Shown: positions 9,680-17,573 of the stretch, piece after piece
Position numbering within the stretch: the first letter of the stretch is position 1
Layout: each line of letters begins with the position of its first letter
Assembly: GCA_030432695.1 (NCBI GenBank)
Contig: JAUILN010000006.1
Span: 62,001 to 126,000 of the forward strand
Reading direction: 5' to 3'
From: a bacterium
GTDB taxonomy: Bacteria > Planctomycetota > UBA1135 > UBA2386
Length of the DNA: 64,000 nucleotides
The notes under the pieces: generated by a model
Database searches by the model: none
What the model saw: only the letters and a program-made list of their open reading frames with translations
Told to the model about the DNA's origin: nothing
Translations under genes and position numbers: made by a program

Positions 9680-11065
9680 ATGCCCCGCCTGGAGATCCAT
9701 GACGCCGTACGCCGGCGCCGATTCGAGATCCTCGACGACGCGTTCACCGCGGGCTCCGCGGAGGGTGACGTCCTGCGCCTCGTCGGCGACGGCATCGACC
9801 CGGAACATCTCGCCTTCGACCATGACGCTCGAGGCAGGGTGCGCGTGTCGGCGCGGCCCGGGGCGTTGCTGAACGGCGAGGAGATCGTGAAGGCGTCGCT
9901 ACGTCACGGCGACCGGATCGAGCTCGGCCCGTTCCTGGTGGTGTTCTGTATGGAAGGGGAGGAGTCGCCGCAGGTCGCCCCCGAGGAGATCCCGGCCGTG
10001 CGCGCCGCGCGCGCTGCCGCGCGGGCTCGTGGCGAGGGGCTGGTCCTCGACATCGCCGCGCCCTCGGCGGTGCCGCGGTCCGTCCCACCGCTGCCGCGAG
10101 GCCGGGGTGGTGCAGGCGGAGCGGTCGCGCGTCGGCGGGGCGAGGCCCCGCGGTCGGCGCGGCGCGACGAAGCCCCCGAATCGTCGGGCGCAGCGCGGCG
10201 CGCACCCCGTCGCCGCGGCATGCCGACCTCGATGATCGTCTGGAACGCGATGCTGGTGACCGGCATCGTCGGCTGGCTGATCTACCGTTCGTTCGCTGCG
10301 GCACCGTTGGTCCGTGATCCCGAGGACGTGATCGAACTCGCGGAGGCACAGTGGAACAGCGGTCACGCCGACGAGGCCTACGCGACGCTGCGCGCCGCGC
10401 GCGACCGCGCGGACGACCAGGTTGCCCGGCGCAAGATCGACGAGGCGGTCCGCCGGCTGGAGCAGCGTGCGCGCCGACTCGAGGACCTTGCACGGATCCG
10501 CGCCGCGCGCGACGCGCTCGACGAACTGGTCGGATTCGCCAACGACTGGTTCCGGCCGGCCACCGACAAGCGCCCGGCAGCTCGGGAGGTCGAGCGTCGC
10601 CTTCGCGACTGGGACGAACGGTTCGCCGCGGTCTGCAAGGACTACGACGAGGGGCGGCGGGTGCTCGATGCGTCGGCGGAGCTGCATGCGCAGGTCGCAC
10701 CGTTCCACCACCTCGACGAGCCGGACACCGCCGACGACGTGTTGTTCCGCTCCGACCGCCTGACGAAGCTCCGTCTGCGTCGTTATCGCCAGGCCTTCGA
10801 GATCCTGGAGGCCTGGCTCGCCGCGCGGGGCGATGCGCCGGGCGTGGACCGGGTGCGCCAGGAACTCGCGACGCTGCGCGAGCAGGGGCCGGCCTGGGTC
10901 GAGGACCAGCGGGCGGCCATCGAACGGATGGTGCAGCGCGACGAGATCGGGCGTGCGGTGACGACCCTGAGGTTCCTGGTCGACGAGGCGCTCCCCCCGG
11001 AGTGGCTCGACACTCTGCCGGCGCGTTTGGACCAACTGCAGTCCCGGCTCGGCGCGGGACGCTGA
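9680..11065 (+). CDS. FHA-like domain membrane protein
   Basis: I take ATG 9680 (MPRLEIHDAVRRRRFEI) as start because the upstream open frame to 9551 is proline/arginine-rich shadow. The 461-residue product begins with a compact beta domain (about 3-92) of FHA type, including the H-G-D-R-I-x-L-G-P pattern typical near the end of FHA domains. The Ser/Arg phosphothreonine-binding signature is weak, so phosphopeptide binding is not certain. A disordered Ala/Arg/Pro linker (95-180) leads to a single membrane segment (about 185-205). A long charged helical region (210-461) that could be TPR-like or coiled coil follows. It sits directly after a TPR kinase on the same strand, which suggests a signalling partnership. 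Confidence 0.75.
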   Translation: MPRLEIHDAVRRRRFEILDDAFTAGSAEGDVLRLVGDGIDPEHLAFDHDARGRVRVSARPGALLNGEEIVKASLRHGDRIELGPFLVVFCMEGEESPQVAPEEIPAVRAARAAARARGEGLVLDIAAPSAVPRSVPPLPRGRGGAGGAVARRRGEAPRSARRDEAPESSGAARRAPRRRGMPTSMIVWNAMLVTGIVGWLIYRSFAAAPLVRDPEDVIELAEAQWNSGHADEAYATLRAARDRADDQVARRKIDEAVRRLEQRARRLEDLARIRAARDALDELVGFANDWFRPATDKRPAAREVERRLRDWDERFAAVCKDYDEGRRVLDASAELHAQVAPFHHLDEPDTADDVLFRSDRLTKLRLRRYRQAFEILEAWLAARGDAPGVDRVRQELATLREQGPAWVEDQRAAIERMVQRDEIGRAVTTLRFLVDEALPPEWLDTLPARLDQLQSRLGAGR

Positions 11066-11265
11066 ACCGGCCGGGCGACCGATGGGCATCTGGGGATTCG
11101 AACCGGACGGCTCGGTCGACCACCGGTGCAGTCTGCGCCGCGCCATCCGTGGCGCGTCAGTCTGTCCCGGCGTGGGCCGTCACGGATCCGCGACAGGTGC
11201 GGCAGCCGGTGCCTGGACCGTGAGAAGCTGGAAGTTCTGCCGTGACTGCTCCGTTGGCGGGCGAC

Positions 11266-11293
11266 TTGACCTCGCCGGGGGTGCCGGTAGCGT
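11266..11293 (+). promoter_or_regulatory. Candidate promoter for the small gene at 11313
   Basis: TTGACC (11266-11271) and TAGCGT (11288-11293) are separated by 16 nt and lie just before the start at 11313. The -35 is close to consensus, the -10 matches only three of six positions. In a genome this GC-rich, one such pair can occur by chance. Confidence 0.3.
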
Positions 11294-11312
11294 CCACACG
11301 CCGACCCGTTCG

Positions 11313-11789
11313 ATGATCGAAGAGGAACCACAGCCGCACGCTCTGCACGCCGTCCGCGAGGGCGGCGTCGTCCGAGTTGCGGTGCTGGCGTGGCTCCTGT
11401 TGGTGGTCTGGACCGCCGGATCGTTCGGTGGAGTCGGGCTTCGCGCGACCCGCGGCGGTTCGCCGGCGGAGGTGTCCCAGCAGCGCTCCTGGCGTTGCGT
11501 CGGTGATCGGTGCAATCCCTCGGCCGGAGCCGTGCGCGGCGCCGGGGCCGAGCTCCCGGACCTCGCCCTGCAGGAGTGCGACGTCGAGGTCCTCGATCTC
11601 GACTGCGAGGAGCCTCAGGAGGAAGAGGAAGACCCGAGCCTCCGAGGTCTCGATGTGCTCGTGGGGCAGCACCAGCCTCGCAGGGCCGCCGCGATCGCGG
11701 TGCTGTTCGAGCATCCTCTGGCTGCCAGCCGGTGCCTGGTGGCTCCGGCGCGCGCGCCTCCGCGCCGCCTCGCCGGACTCTCGACGTGA
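11313..11789 (+). CDS. Hypothetical protein, one N-terminal membrane segment
   Basis: I do not recognise this 158-residue protein. From ATG 11313 it has a short acidic N-terminus (MIEEEPQPHA), one hydrophobic segment (AVLAWLLLVVWTAGSF, about residues 23-38), a Cys pair (WRCVGDRC), a strongly acidic run with DCEEPQEEEEDP near residue 100, and a basic C-terminus. Codons in the middle use the third-position G/C bias expected of a real gene, and a promoter-like pair lies upstream. The frame continues to 11082 but that part is not gene-like. The last 20 residues are Pro/Arg/Ala-rich as in shadow frames, so the reality of the gene is uncertain. No neighbour gives a functional hint. The 247 nt between the FHA gene and this start hold nothing else convincing. 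Confidence 0.4.
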   Translation: MIEEEPQPHALHAVREGGVVRVAVLAWLLLVVWTAGSFGGVGLRATRGGSPAEVSQQRSWRCVGDRCNPSAGAVRGAGAELPDLALQECDVEVLDLDCEEPQEEEEDPSLRGLDVLVGQHQPRRAAAIAVLFEHPLAASRCLVAPARAPPRRLAGLST

Positions 11790-11810
11790 TCTCGTGACTT
11801 CCCGGCGTGG

Positions 11811-11984
11811 CTCCTAGTGGTCCGTCGCAGAAGTTCGCGTCGGAAGTCCGCCGCCCCAGGACGCCGAATCGCCGCGTTGTGCGGCCTCGACGAATCCACC
11901 GATTCGCCTGCGGCCGCACGCCTTGCGCTCGGCGCCCTGGAACGGCGACTTTTCCGGCGAACTTCTGCGACACACCACTAGGAG
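11811..11984. repeat. 174-nt imperfect palindrome A (MITE-like)
   Basis: The ends CTCCTAGTGGT and ACCACTAGGAG are perfect inverted repeats. Pairing continues inward (GTCGCAGAAGTTCGC against GCGAACTTCTGCGAC), again through the middle (CCCAGG with CCCTGG, GTGCGGCC with GGCCGCAC), and reaches the exact centre at CGAATCCACCGATTCG (11891-11906). Nearly the whole element can therefore fold into one long hairpin. It has no coding capacity of its own. The design is that of a miniature inverted-repeat element or a repeated palindromic unit. The second element starts immediately after it. Confidence 0.75.
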
Positions 11985-12158
11985 GGAGGGTCACGGGAGA
12001 CCGTTCCGTCCAGCAGGCGCCCTCGCGCCCAGGATCTCGCCGCACAGTGCTCCTCGGAGCGCAGGCTCGCCGAATCCACCGATTCGGCGGCGTTTCGCGG
12101 CTTCGACCTGAGCACGAGGGCACGCACTGGATCGGAACGTGCCCCGTGACCCGGCCTC
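11985..12158. repeat. About 174-nt imperfect palindrome B, sharing the central 16-mer
   Basis: GGGTCACGGG near 11988 pairs with CCCCGTGACCC (about 12142-12152), CGTTCCG pairs with CGGAACG, and GCCCTCG pairs with CGAGGGC. The centre is the same 16-mer, CGAATCCACCGATTCG, at 12071-12086 as in element A. The left arm carries about 17 extra nucleotides, so the pairing is less symmetric. The arm sequences are otherwise different from element A, so this is not a simple duplication. From 12159 to the TolC-like gene at 12457 I see no further gene or repeat. Confidence 0.65.
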
Positions 12159-12456
12159 CTGGCCCGCGGAGAAGTCGCCGCATCCCGCAGATCCGCGCGC
12201 AACCGGCGCAGCGACCACGCAGATCGTCGGTCGGTTGCGTCCGGGTCGCGGGGCTCACGGGTGGGAACGTGTCGAGACGACCGGTGACCCCATCTTTCAA
12301 TCGTGTCCATCCACGTCCGTCGGGCCCCATCCCGACCGCCGCCGAAGGTCTGCCTCCGTCCCCGGGGTTTTTCGCGCCGCAGTGTCCGGACCGTACGCGG
12401 TCAGCAAACCCCAATGGCCCCACGCTTCGGCGCTGTACCGAGGCCCCAAACCCATC

Positions 12457-13953
12457 ATGAACGAGCGATTGATCCGAGCCGTGCTGAGCGCAACGGTGCT
12501 GTGTCTTTCGACCGGTGGCTGTGTCCCGCTGCTCGGCGACATGCAGCCCCGCGAGGTCGACATGTCGGTGCCCGACAGCTTCGGTCTCGAGGAGGACGAC
12601 GGCAGCGCCGCCGCGGACGTGGTCGAGAAGTTCTTCGACGACGCGAACCTCATCGCGTTGATCGACGAGGCGCTCGCCAACAACCAGGAGCTCAACATCC
12701 TCGACATGGAGATCCTGATCGCGAACACCGAGATCCTGGCGCGCAAGGGCGAGTACCTGCCCAAGGTCGGCGTCGGTGCCGGCGTCGGCATCGAGAAGGT
12801 CGGGGAGTACACCAGCCAGGGAGCGAGCGATGCTTCCGATGAGATCAAGCCCGGCAAGCGGGTGCCCGAGCATCTTCCCGACTTCGGACTCGGCTTCGTG
12901 GCGACCTGGGAGGTCGACATCTGGGGCAAGCTCCACGATGCGACCAGGTCGGCGGCCTACCGCTACCTGTCGAGCATCGAGGGCCGGAAGTTCGTGGTGA
13001 CGCGCCTCGTCGCCGAGATCGCGCGCTCGTACTTCGAGCTGATGGCGCTCGACAACGAGCTGCAGGTCCTGCGGACCAACATCGGCATCCTCGAGGACGC
13101 GTTGGAGATCGTGCGCGTCCAGAAGCAGGCGGCCACCGCGGGAGTGACCGAGCTGGCGGTCCAACGCTTCGAGGCCGAGGTGCTGCGCAGCCGGAGCCGG
13201 CAGTACGACATTCAGCAGGCGATCGTGCAGACCGAGAACGACATCAACCTGCTGGTCGGTCGATTTCCCCAGGCGATCACCCGCAGTTCGGACACCTTCC
13301 TGGAACTCCAGCCGAAGGTCGTCCAGACGGGCCTTCCGGGTGCGCTGCTCGAGAACCGTCCCGACATCCGTCAGGCGGAACTCGACCTCGCGGCGTCGAA
13401 GCTCGACGTCGAGGTGGCGCGGAAGAACTTCTTCCCGTCGCTGAGCATCGAGGCGGGGCTCGGCGTGAACTCCTACGAGGCCTCCAGCCTGTTCGAGCTG
13501 CCGGAGTCGCTGTTCTACGGCGCCTTCGCCGGCCTGACCGGCCCGCTGATCAACCGACGCGGTCTGACCGCCGACTACTACTCGGCCAATGCCCGGCAGA
13601 TGCAGGCGGTGCTGGAGTTCGAGAAGCGGGTCCGGCAGGCCTATTCCGAGACCGCCAGCCAGCTCGCGCGGGTCGGCAACCTCGGCCAGAAATATGAAGT
13701 GAAGGCCCAGCAGGTCGCGGTGCTGAACCAGGCGATCGAGGTGTCCGGCCAGCTCTTCAACTCGGCGCGCGCCGACTACATGGAAGTCCTGTTGACCCGG
13801 CGCGACGCCCTGGAAGCGCAGATGGAGCTGATCGAGACGCGGCAGCTCCAGCTCGACGCGATGGTCAACACCTACCAGGCGATCGGTGGTGGTTGGCGGC
13901 GGCGGGTGGAGGAGGCCGGGAGCGACCCAGAACCTGACGGGGGGGCCGAGTGA
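12457..13953 (+). CDS. TolC/NodT-like outer membrane efflux lipoprotein
   Basis: The 498-residue product starts at ATG 12457 with a lipoprotein signal ending LSTGGC. The mature part shows the two-fold repeated outer membrane factor layout: long heptad-rich helices, with F-V-A-T-W-E-V-D-I-W-G-K-L near residue 150 (the usual WElDlwGk motif) and L-L-E-N-R-P-D-I-R-Q-A-E-L near residue 305 (the usual RPDIrqAE motif). Such proteins form trimeric outer membrane channels for RND or other exporters. No membrane fusion protein or inner membrane pump is adjacent, so it may serve a pump encoded elsewhere. The upstream open frame to 12139 overlaps palindrome B and is not coding. It converges on the acyltransferase with a 21-nt gap. 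Confidence 0.9.
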   Translation: MNERLIRAVLSATVLCLSTGGCVPLLGDMQPREVDMSVPDSFGLEEDDGSAAADVVEKFFDDANLIALIDEALANNQELNILDMEILIANTEILARKGEYLPKVGVGAGVGIEKVGEYTSQGASDASDEIKPGKRVPEHLPDFGLGFVATWEVDIWGKLHDATRSAAYRYLSSIEGRKFVVTRLVAEIARSYFELMALDNELQVLRTNIGILEDALEIVRVQKQAATAGVTELAVQRFEAEVLRSRSRQYDIQQAIVQTENDINLLVGRFPQAITRSSDTFLELQPKVVQTGLPGALLENRPDIRQAELDLAASKLDVEVARKNFFPSLSIEAGLGVNSYEASSLFELPESLFYGAFAGLTGPLINRRGLTADYYSANARQMQAVLEFEKRVRQAYSETASQLARVGNLGQKYEVKAQQVAVLNQAIEVSGQLFNSARADYMEVLLTRRDALEAQMELIETRQLQLDAMVNTYQAIGGGWRRRVEEAGSDPEPDGGAE

Positions 13954-13974
13954 AGCCTGGCGACGGCCGGGACG

Positions 13975-14958
13975 TCACGCCTCCTTCCGCCCCCGCGCCG
14001 TCAGCTTCTCCGGCGTCGTCGCCCAGCGCGGATGCCACCAGGCCCACTGTTCGGGATGGCGGCGGATCACCTGCTCGATCCATGCCGACCATGCGCGGGT
14101 CAGCCGTTCGATCTCGGCATTGCGCTCGTTCGAGAAATCGGGGTGGATCGGCTCGCCGATCTCGATCCGGAACCGGCCGGGCTCCGTGCGCACCATCACC
14201 CCCGGCACGATCGGCACCCGCGCGGCCAGCGCCAGGCGTGCCGGCCCGGTCGGCGTGTAGGCCTGGTGGCCCAGGAACGGGATGAAGATCCCGCCGAGGT
14301 TCTTCACGTCCTGGTCGGGCACCACCGCGACGACGCGGCCGTCGCGCAGGTGCCGGATCGGCTGGGTCGGTGGATCGTCGCGGTAGAAGGTCAGCATGCC
14401 GAGCCGCCGGCGGATCCGGTCGACGGCGGCGTTGAGGTGCGGGTTGGTCATCCGGTGCGCGACCACCGCGCCGAGGCCGCGCGCGCTGGTGCGGCTGATC
14501 CAGGCACCGAGGGCCTCCCAGTTGCCGACGTGGCCGGTGAGCCCGAGGAAGCCGCGTGGCGATTCCTGTTCGAGCCTACGAACCAGCGCCACCGTCTCGG
14601 CGTCGTCGACGCGATCGGTCAACCAGTCGGGGCCTTCGCGCAGCATCGTGGTGGTCTCCTCCAGGCCTGCCACGAAGTTGCGGGTCACGGCGCGGGTCAG
14701 CGCGCGCCGGCGCGATGCGTCGAGCTGGTCGCCGTAGACCTTGCGCAGGTGGCGGTCGCTGGCTTTCCGCGTGGCGCGCCAGGCGATCGGCTCGACCACC
14801 GAGTGGAGCAGCCAGCGCATCAGCCGTGCGGGTGCGTGGGTGACGAACCAGAGCAGGGGGCGCAGACCGAAGTGCCACGCGATCCAGCGCCGCACCGCCT
14901 TGAGCCGGCGGCGCAGCCGGTACGTCAGGCTGGTCGACGCGGGTGGGCGGCCTCCCAC
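13975..14958 (-). CDS. Lipid A-type lauroyl/myristoyl acyltransferase (LpxL/HtrB family)
   Basis: This enzyme would transfer an acyl chain to a lipid A-like or related glycolipid at the cytosolic face of the inner membrane. It shows the family catalytic motif H-x4-E in GHVGNWEALG and later conserved segments (D-Q-D-V-K-N-L-G-G-I-F-I-P-F-L-G, then P-I-V-P-G-V). I set the start at GTG 14958, giving 327 residues and a 34-nt overlap with the end of the upstream kinase gene. The open frame extends to 16410 but is a shadow there. ATG near 14820 would leave out N-terminal basic and membrane-associated residues. The overlap implies translation coupling with the LPS kinase-like gene, consistent with joint work on envelope glycolipid. 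Confidence 0.85.
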   Translation of the reverse strand: MGGRPPASTSLTYRLRRRLKAVRRWIAWHFGLRPLLWFVTHAPARLMRWLLHSVVEPIAWRATRKASDRHLRKVYGDQLDASRRRALTRAVTRNFVAGLEETTTMLREGPDWLTDRVDDAETVALVRRLEQESPRGFLGLTGHVGNWEALGAWISRTSARGLGAVVAHRMTNPHLNAAVDRIRRRLGMLTFYRDDPPTQPIRHLRDGRVVAVVPDQDVKNLGGIFIPFLGHQAYTPTGPARLALAARVPIVPGVMVRTEPGRFRIEIGEPIHPDFSNERNAEIERLTRAWSAWIEQVIRRHPEQWAWWHPRWATTPEKLTARGRKEA

Positions 14959-16484
14959 TCGCGAGCGCGTTCCTCGATACGCCGCCGCAGGCGCGCTGCT
15001 GTCTTGTGAGCCAGGCACGAGCGCGCGCGATGGTAGCCGCGCCAGAACGCCCGGACCACGCGCTGCTCGTCGGGTCGGTCGAGTCGTGCCCAGGCGGCGC
15101 GCAACCGACCGAGGTCGCGGCCCTCGCCGCGGCAGTCGAGGATGCGTTTCTTCACCACGCCGTCGAGGTCGACCATCGCGACCTCGCCGTCGGGCCGCAC
15201 CATCAGGTTGTCGAGCTTGAGATCGCGGTTCCGCAGGCCGAAGGCGTGCAGCCGGCCGACCGCGCGGCCCAGGCGGACGGCCAGGGCGCAGGCTTCGCGG
15301 GTGTCGGGAGCGCGCTCCGGGTCGGCGCAGCGGGCCGCGAGGTCGTCGCCCGGCAGCCGTTCGAAGGCCACCGTCGACCGCCCGCGGCGGATCCGCAGTG
15401 CCAGGGGCTCGGCGCCCGGGACCCCGGCGGCGGCCAGCCAGTGGGCTGCGACGAACAGACGGCGGCCGTGCGCCGCGTCGCGCTCCTTGACGACCACCCG
15501 CTCGCTGCGCCACACGCCGCCCCGCCGTCCGTCGCGGACGACCTCGGCGTGTTGCGGGGCTCCGCCGTCGGCGGACGGGCGCAGGGACTCGATCTCGGTG
15601 CGGAGTCCGACGTCCAGTCCGCGCCGGATCCACCATTGCTCGCCGCCGTCGGTGGTGACGTGTTCGACCACCGCGCCCTCGCGCAGCGCGCCCCGCCCCG
15701 CGCTCTGGAGCAGGCGTTGGCGGGCCCGACGGGCGCGACGGAAGCTGCGGTCGGCGAGGGTCAGGCTGGCAGCGTAGCCGGCGAGCAGCGCCGAGCCCTG
15801 ACCGCCCTCGGTGAGTCCGTCGAAGTGGCCGCAGAACAGGGCCAGGGCGTCGGCACGTTCGTCGTCGTCCGGCGGTTCGGCGAACCGGCCCCCGGCGAGT
15901 CCCACCAGCAGCGCGCGGCCAGAGCGGTCGAGACGGGTGTGGTGGGGGGCGAGTGCTGCGTGCAGGCCGGCGTCGTGGGCCTGGCGCAGCAGTCTGCCGA
16001 GCTCCCGGGCCGCAGCCGCGTCGAGGGTCGCCGGGTCCGGGGTCACGAGTTCCCGCGTCGACGCGGTGATCGAGAAGCCGCGCGGTCCCGCGGTGGTGCG
16101 GACTTCGCCGGCGGCGAGCGGCGCGACGACCGGCAGACCGCGGTCGGCCGCCGCGACCAACCGGTCCATCTCGGCCCGGGCGCGACGGTGGCGGGAGACG
16201 TCGCCGTCGAACCCGGGGCGGCCGAGGTGGACGTCGATCTCGATCGTGCTCGCGCCGGCCAGCAGCGCACCACGCAGCAGGGTGCGGCCACGATCCTCCG
16301 TGACGATCTCCAGAGCCGGATCGTCGAACGGGTGCGCGGCTGCGGCCCGACTCCGCAGCCAGTCGGCGAGCCCGAGGGCCGTCGCACCGGGCGCCAGAGC
16401 GCAGGTGCACCGCGGTCCCTCGAACGTCACAATGTCGGCCCCGTCCGCCGCCGGCAGGGCTCGCTGCACCCCGGCCGCGCTCAC
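14925..16484 (-). CDS. LPS kinase-like protein with two kinase-type halves
   Basis: The C-terminal half is a Kdo/heptose-kinase-like (InaA/WaaP/KdkA type) domain: RNRDLKLDNLMV with catalytic Asp at about residue 426 of the longest form, and metal-binding VDLDGV at about 443-448. These enzymes phosphorylate sugars of LPS core. The N-terminal half has the same layout (for example a G-L-H-A-A-L-A-P-H-H segment followed by a short hairpin and LLVGLAGG) but lacks the catalytic Asp and the DxD/DFG residues, so it looks like an inactive duplicate. I prefer GTG 16484, preceded by AGGGGGG, over the TTG at 16499, which would overlap the divergent LptF gene by one base. The gene overlaps the acyltransferase downstream. 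Confidence 0.7.
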   Translation of the reverse strand: MSAAGVQRALPAADGADIVTFEGPRCTCALAPGATALGLADWLRSRAAAAHPFDDPALEIVTEDRGRTLLRGALLAGASTIEIDVHLGRPGFDGDVSRHRRARAEMDRLVAAADRGLPVVAPLAAGEVRTTAGPRGFSITASTRELVTPDPATLDAAAARELGRLLRQAHDAGLHAALAPHHTRLDRSGRALLVGLAGGRFAEPPDDDERADALALFCGHFDGLTEGGQGSALLAGYAASLTLADRSFRRARRARQRLLQSAGRGALREGAVVEHVTTDGGEQWWIRRGLDVGLRTEIESLRPSADGGAPQHAEVVRDGRRGGVWRSERVVVKERDAAHGRRLFVAAHWLAAAGVPGAEPLALRIRRGRSTVAFERLPGDDLAARCADPERAPDTREACALAVRLGRAVGRLHAFGLRNRDLKLDNLMVRPDGEVAMVDLDGVVKKRILDCRGEGRDLGRLRAAWARLDRPDEQRVVRAFWRGYHRARSCLAHKTAARLRRRIEERAREWEAAHPRRPA

Positions 16485-16498
16485 GAGGCCCCCCTGCA

Positions 16499-17563
16499 AT
16501 GTGGAAACTGCACCGCTACTACCTGCGTGAAGTCGCGACCAGCTCGGCGCTGGTCTTCGCGGTGTTGTTCGGCGTCGTGCTCATCTCCACAGTCTACCGC
16601 GGCATCAAGCGGGCCGAAGGCTTCGGTCTGCTCGCCGCGGCCGAGGTGACCTTCTACTGGGCGGCCGACGCGCTGCCGCACCTGTTGCCCATCGCGTTTC
16701 TGTTCGCCACGGTCCTGACCTTCGCCCGGGCCTCGCAGGACCGCGAGATCACCGCGATCCGCGCCGCCGGCATCAGCCCGCGGGTGGTGATGACCTCGGC
16801 GCTGCTGGTCGGCATCGTCTGCTCCTTGTTCGGCTCGTGGACCCTGCACTGGCTGGTGCCGCAGACCCACTACCTGAAGTACCGCGTGGTCGCCGAGTCG
16901 ATCCGCGAGGTCCTGCTCAGCACCGGCATGACCGGCGACATCTTCTCGATGAAGGGGCTCACCATGACCTGGGAGCGCCGCAACGAGCAGGGCCATTGGG
17001 AGGACGTGCAGATCCTGGTGCAGCGCGACGGCGAGGAGCTGCAGATCCTCGACCAGGGGCTGTGGCTGGCCGACGAGGCCTGGGTCGAGGTGGTCGACGG
17101 TGAGCGGCTGGCGCTGGTGCTGATCAACGCCCGCGATGCGCTCGGTCGCGTCGATCTCCCGGACCGGCTGACGCCGAGCATCAGCATTTCGGCGATCGCC
17201 GAGTCGCGGCGTCGCGACGAGGGTGACAAGGACCTGACCAGCGACCAGCTCCTCGCCGAGGTCTACCGCGGGGTCCACGAGAACGACATCACCGCGCGCT
17301 ACCTGGTGCACCAGCGGGCCTGCTTCGCGCTCTTGCCGATCCTGTTCGCGCCGCTCGGCTTCTGCATCGGCGTGCTGTCGCGCGACCGCGGCCGGATGCT
17401 CGCGTTGGTCTACGCGATGGTGCCGGTGTTCCTGTTCTACCTGGGCGACTTCGTCGGCAACAAGCTGGTGCGGACCACTGGCGAGCCGCTCAGCGCATGG
17501 ACCCCGGCGCTGCTCTTGTTCGCGCTGGGCGCTCCCTTCTGCTGGCGGCTTCTGAGGTTCTGA
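16499..17563 (+). CDS. lptF: LptF-like LPS export permease (YjgP/YjgQ family)
   Basis: A 354-residue YjgP/YjgQ permease: one N-terminal membrane helix pair (about 14-34 and 55-75), a conserved D-R-E-I-T-A-I-R-A-A-G-I motif after the first helices, a soluble beta-jellyroll middle (about 120-270), and three C-terminal membrane helices. In known systems LptF and LptG form the inner membrane core of the LPS transporter with the ATPase LptB. A second family member follows 10 nt later on the same strand, as expected for an LptFG pair. The assignment of F versus G is by order only. Its start is only 14 nt from the start of the divergent kinase, so each promoter must lie inside the other gene. No LptB or LptC is in the window. 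Confidence 0.88.
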   Translation: MWKLHRYYLREVATSSALVFAVLFGVVLISTVYRGIKRAEGFGLLAAAEVTFYWAADALPHLLPIAFLFATVLTFARASQDREITAIRAAGISPRVVMTSALLVGIVCSLFGSWTLHWLVPQTHYLKYRVVAESIREVLLSTGMTGDIFSMKGLTMTWERRNEQGHWEDVQILVQRDGEELQILDQGLWLADEAWVEVVDGERLALVLINARDALGRVDLPDRLTPSISISAIAESRRRDEGDKDLTSDQLLAEVYRGVHENDITARYLVHQRACFALLPILFAPLGFCIGVLSRDRGRMLALVYAMVPVFLFYLGDFVGNKLVRTTGEPLSAWTPALLLFALGAPFCWRLLRF

Positions 17564-17573
17564 GGTCGGCACG

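Noticed and set aside
11082..11165. tRNA 3'-end-like sequence (TGGGGATTCGAACC on the plus strand)
   Set aside because: The T-stem has two mismatches, no CCA follows and no matching acceptor or anticodon arm exists within 80 nt, so I do not call a tRNA.
10783..13164. A 793-codon open frame on the minus strand
   Set aside because: Arg/Pro/Gly-rich shadow of the FHA gene, the palindromes and the TolC-like gene. It has no domain. The repeated NRWIRR in it is only the translation of the palindrome centre.
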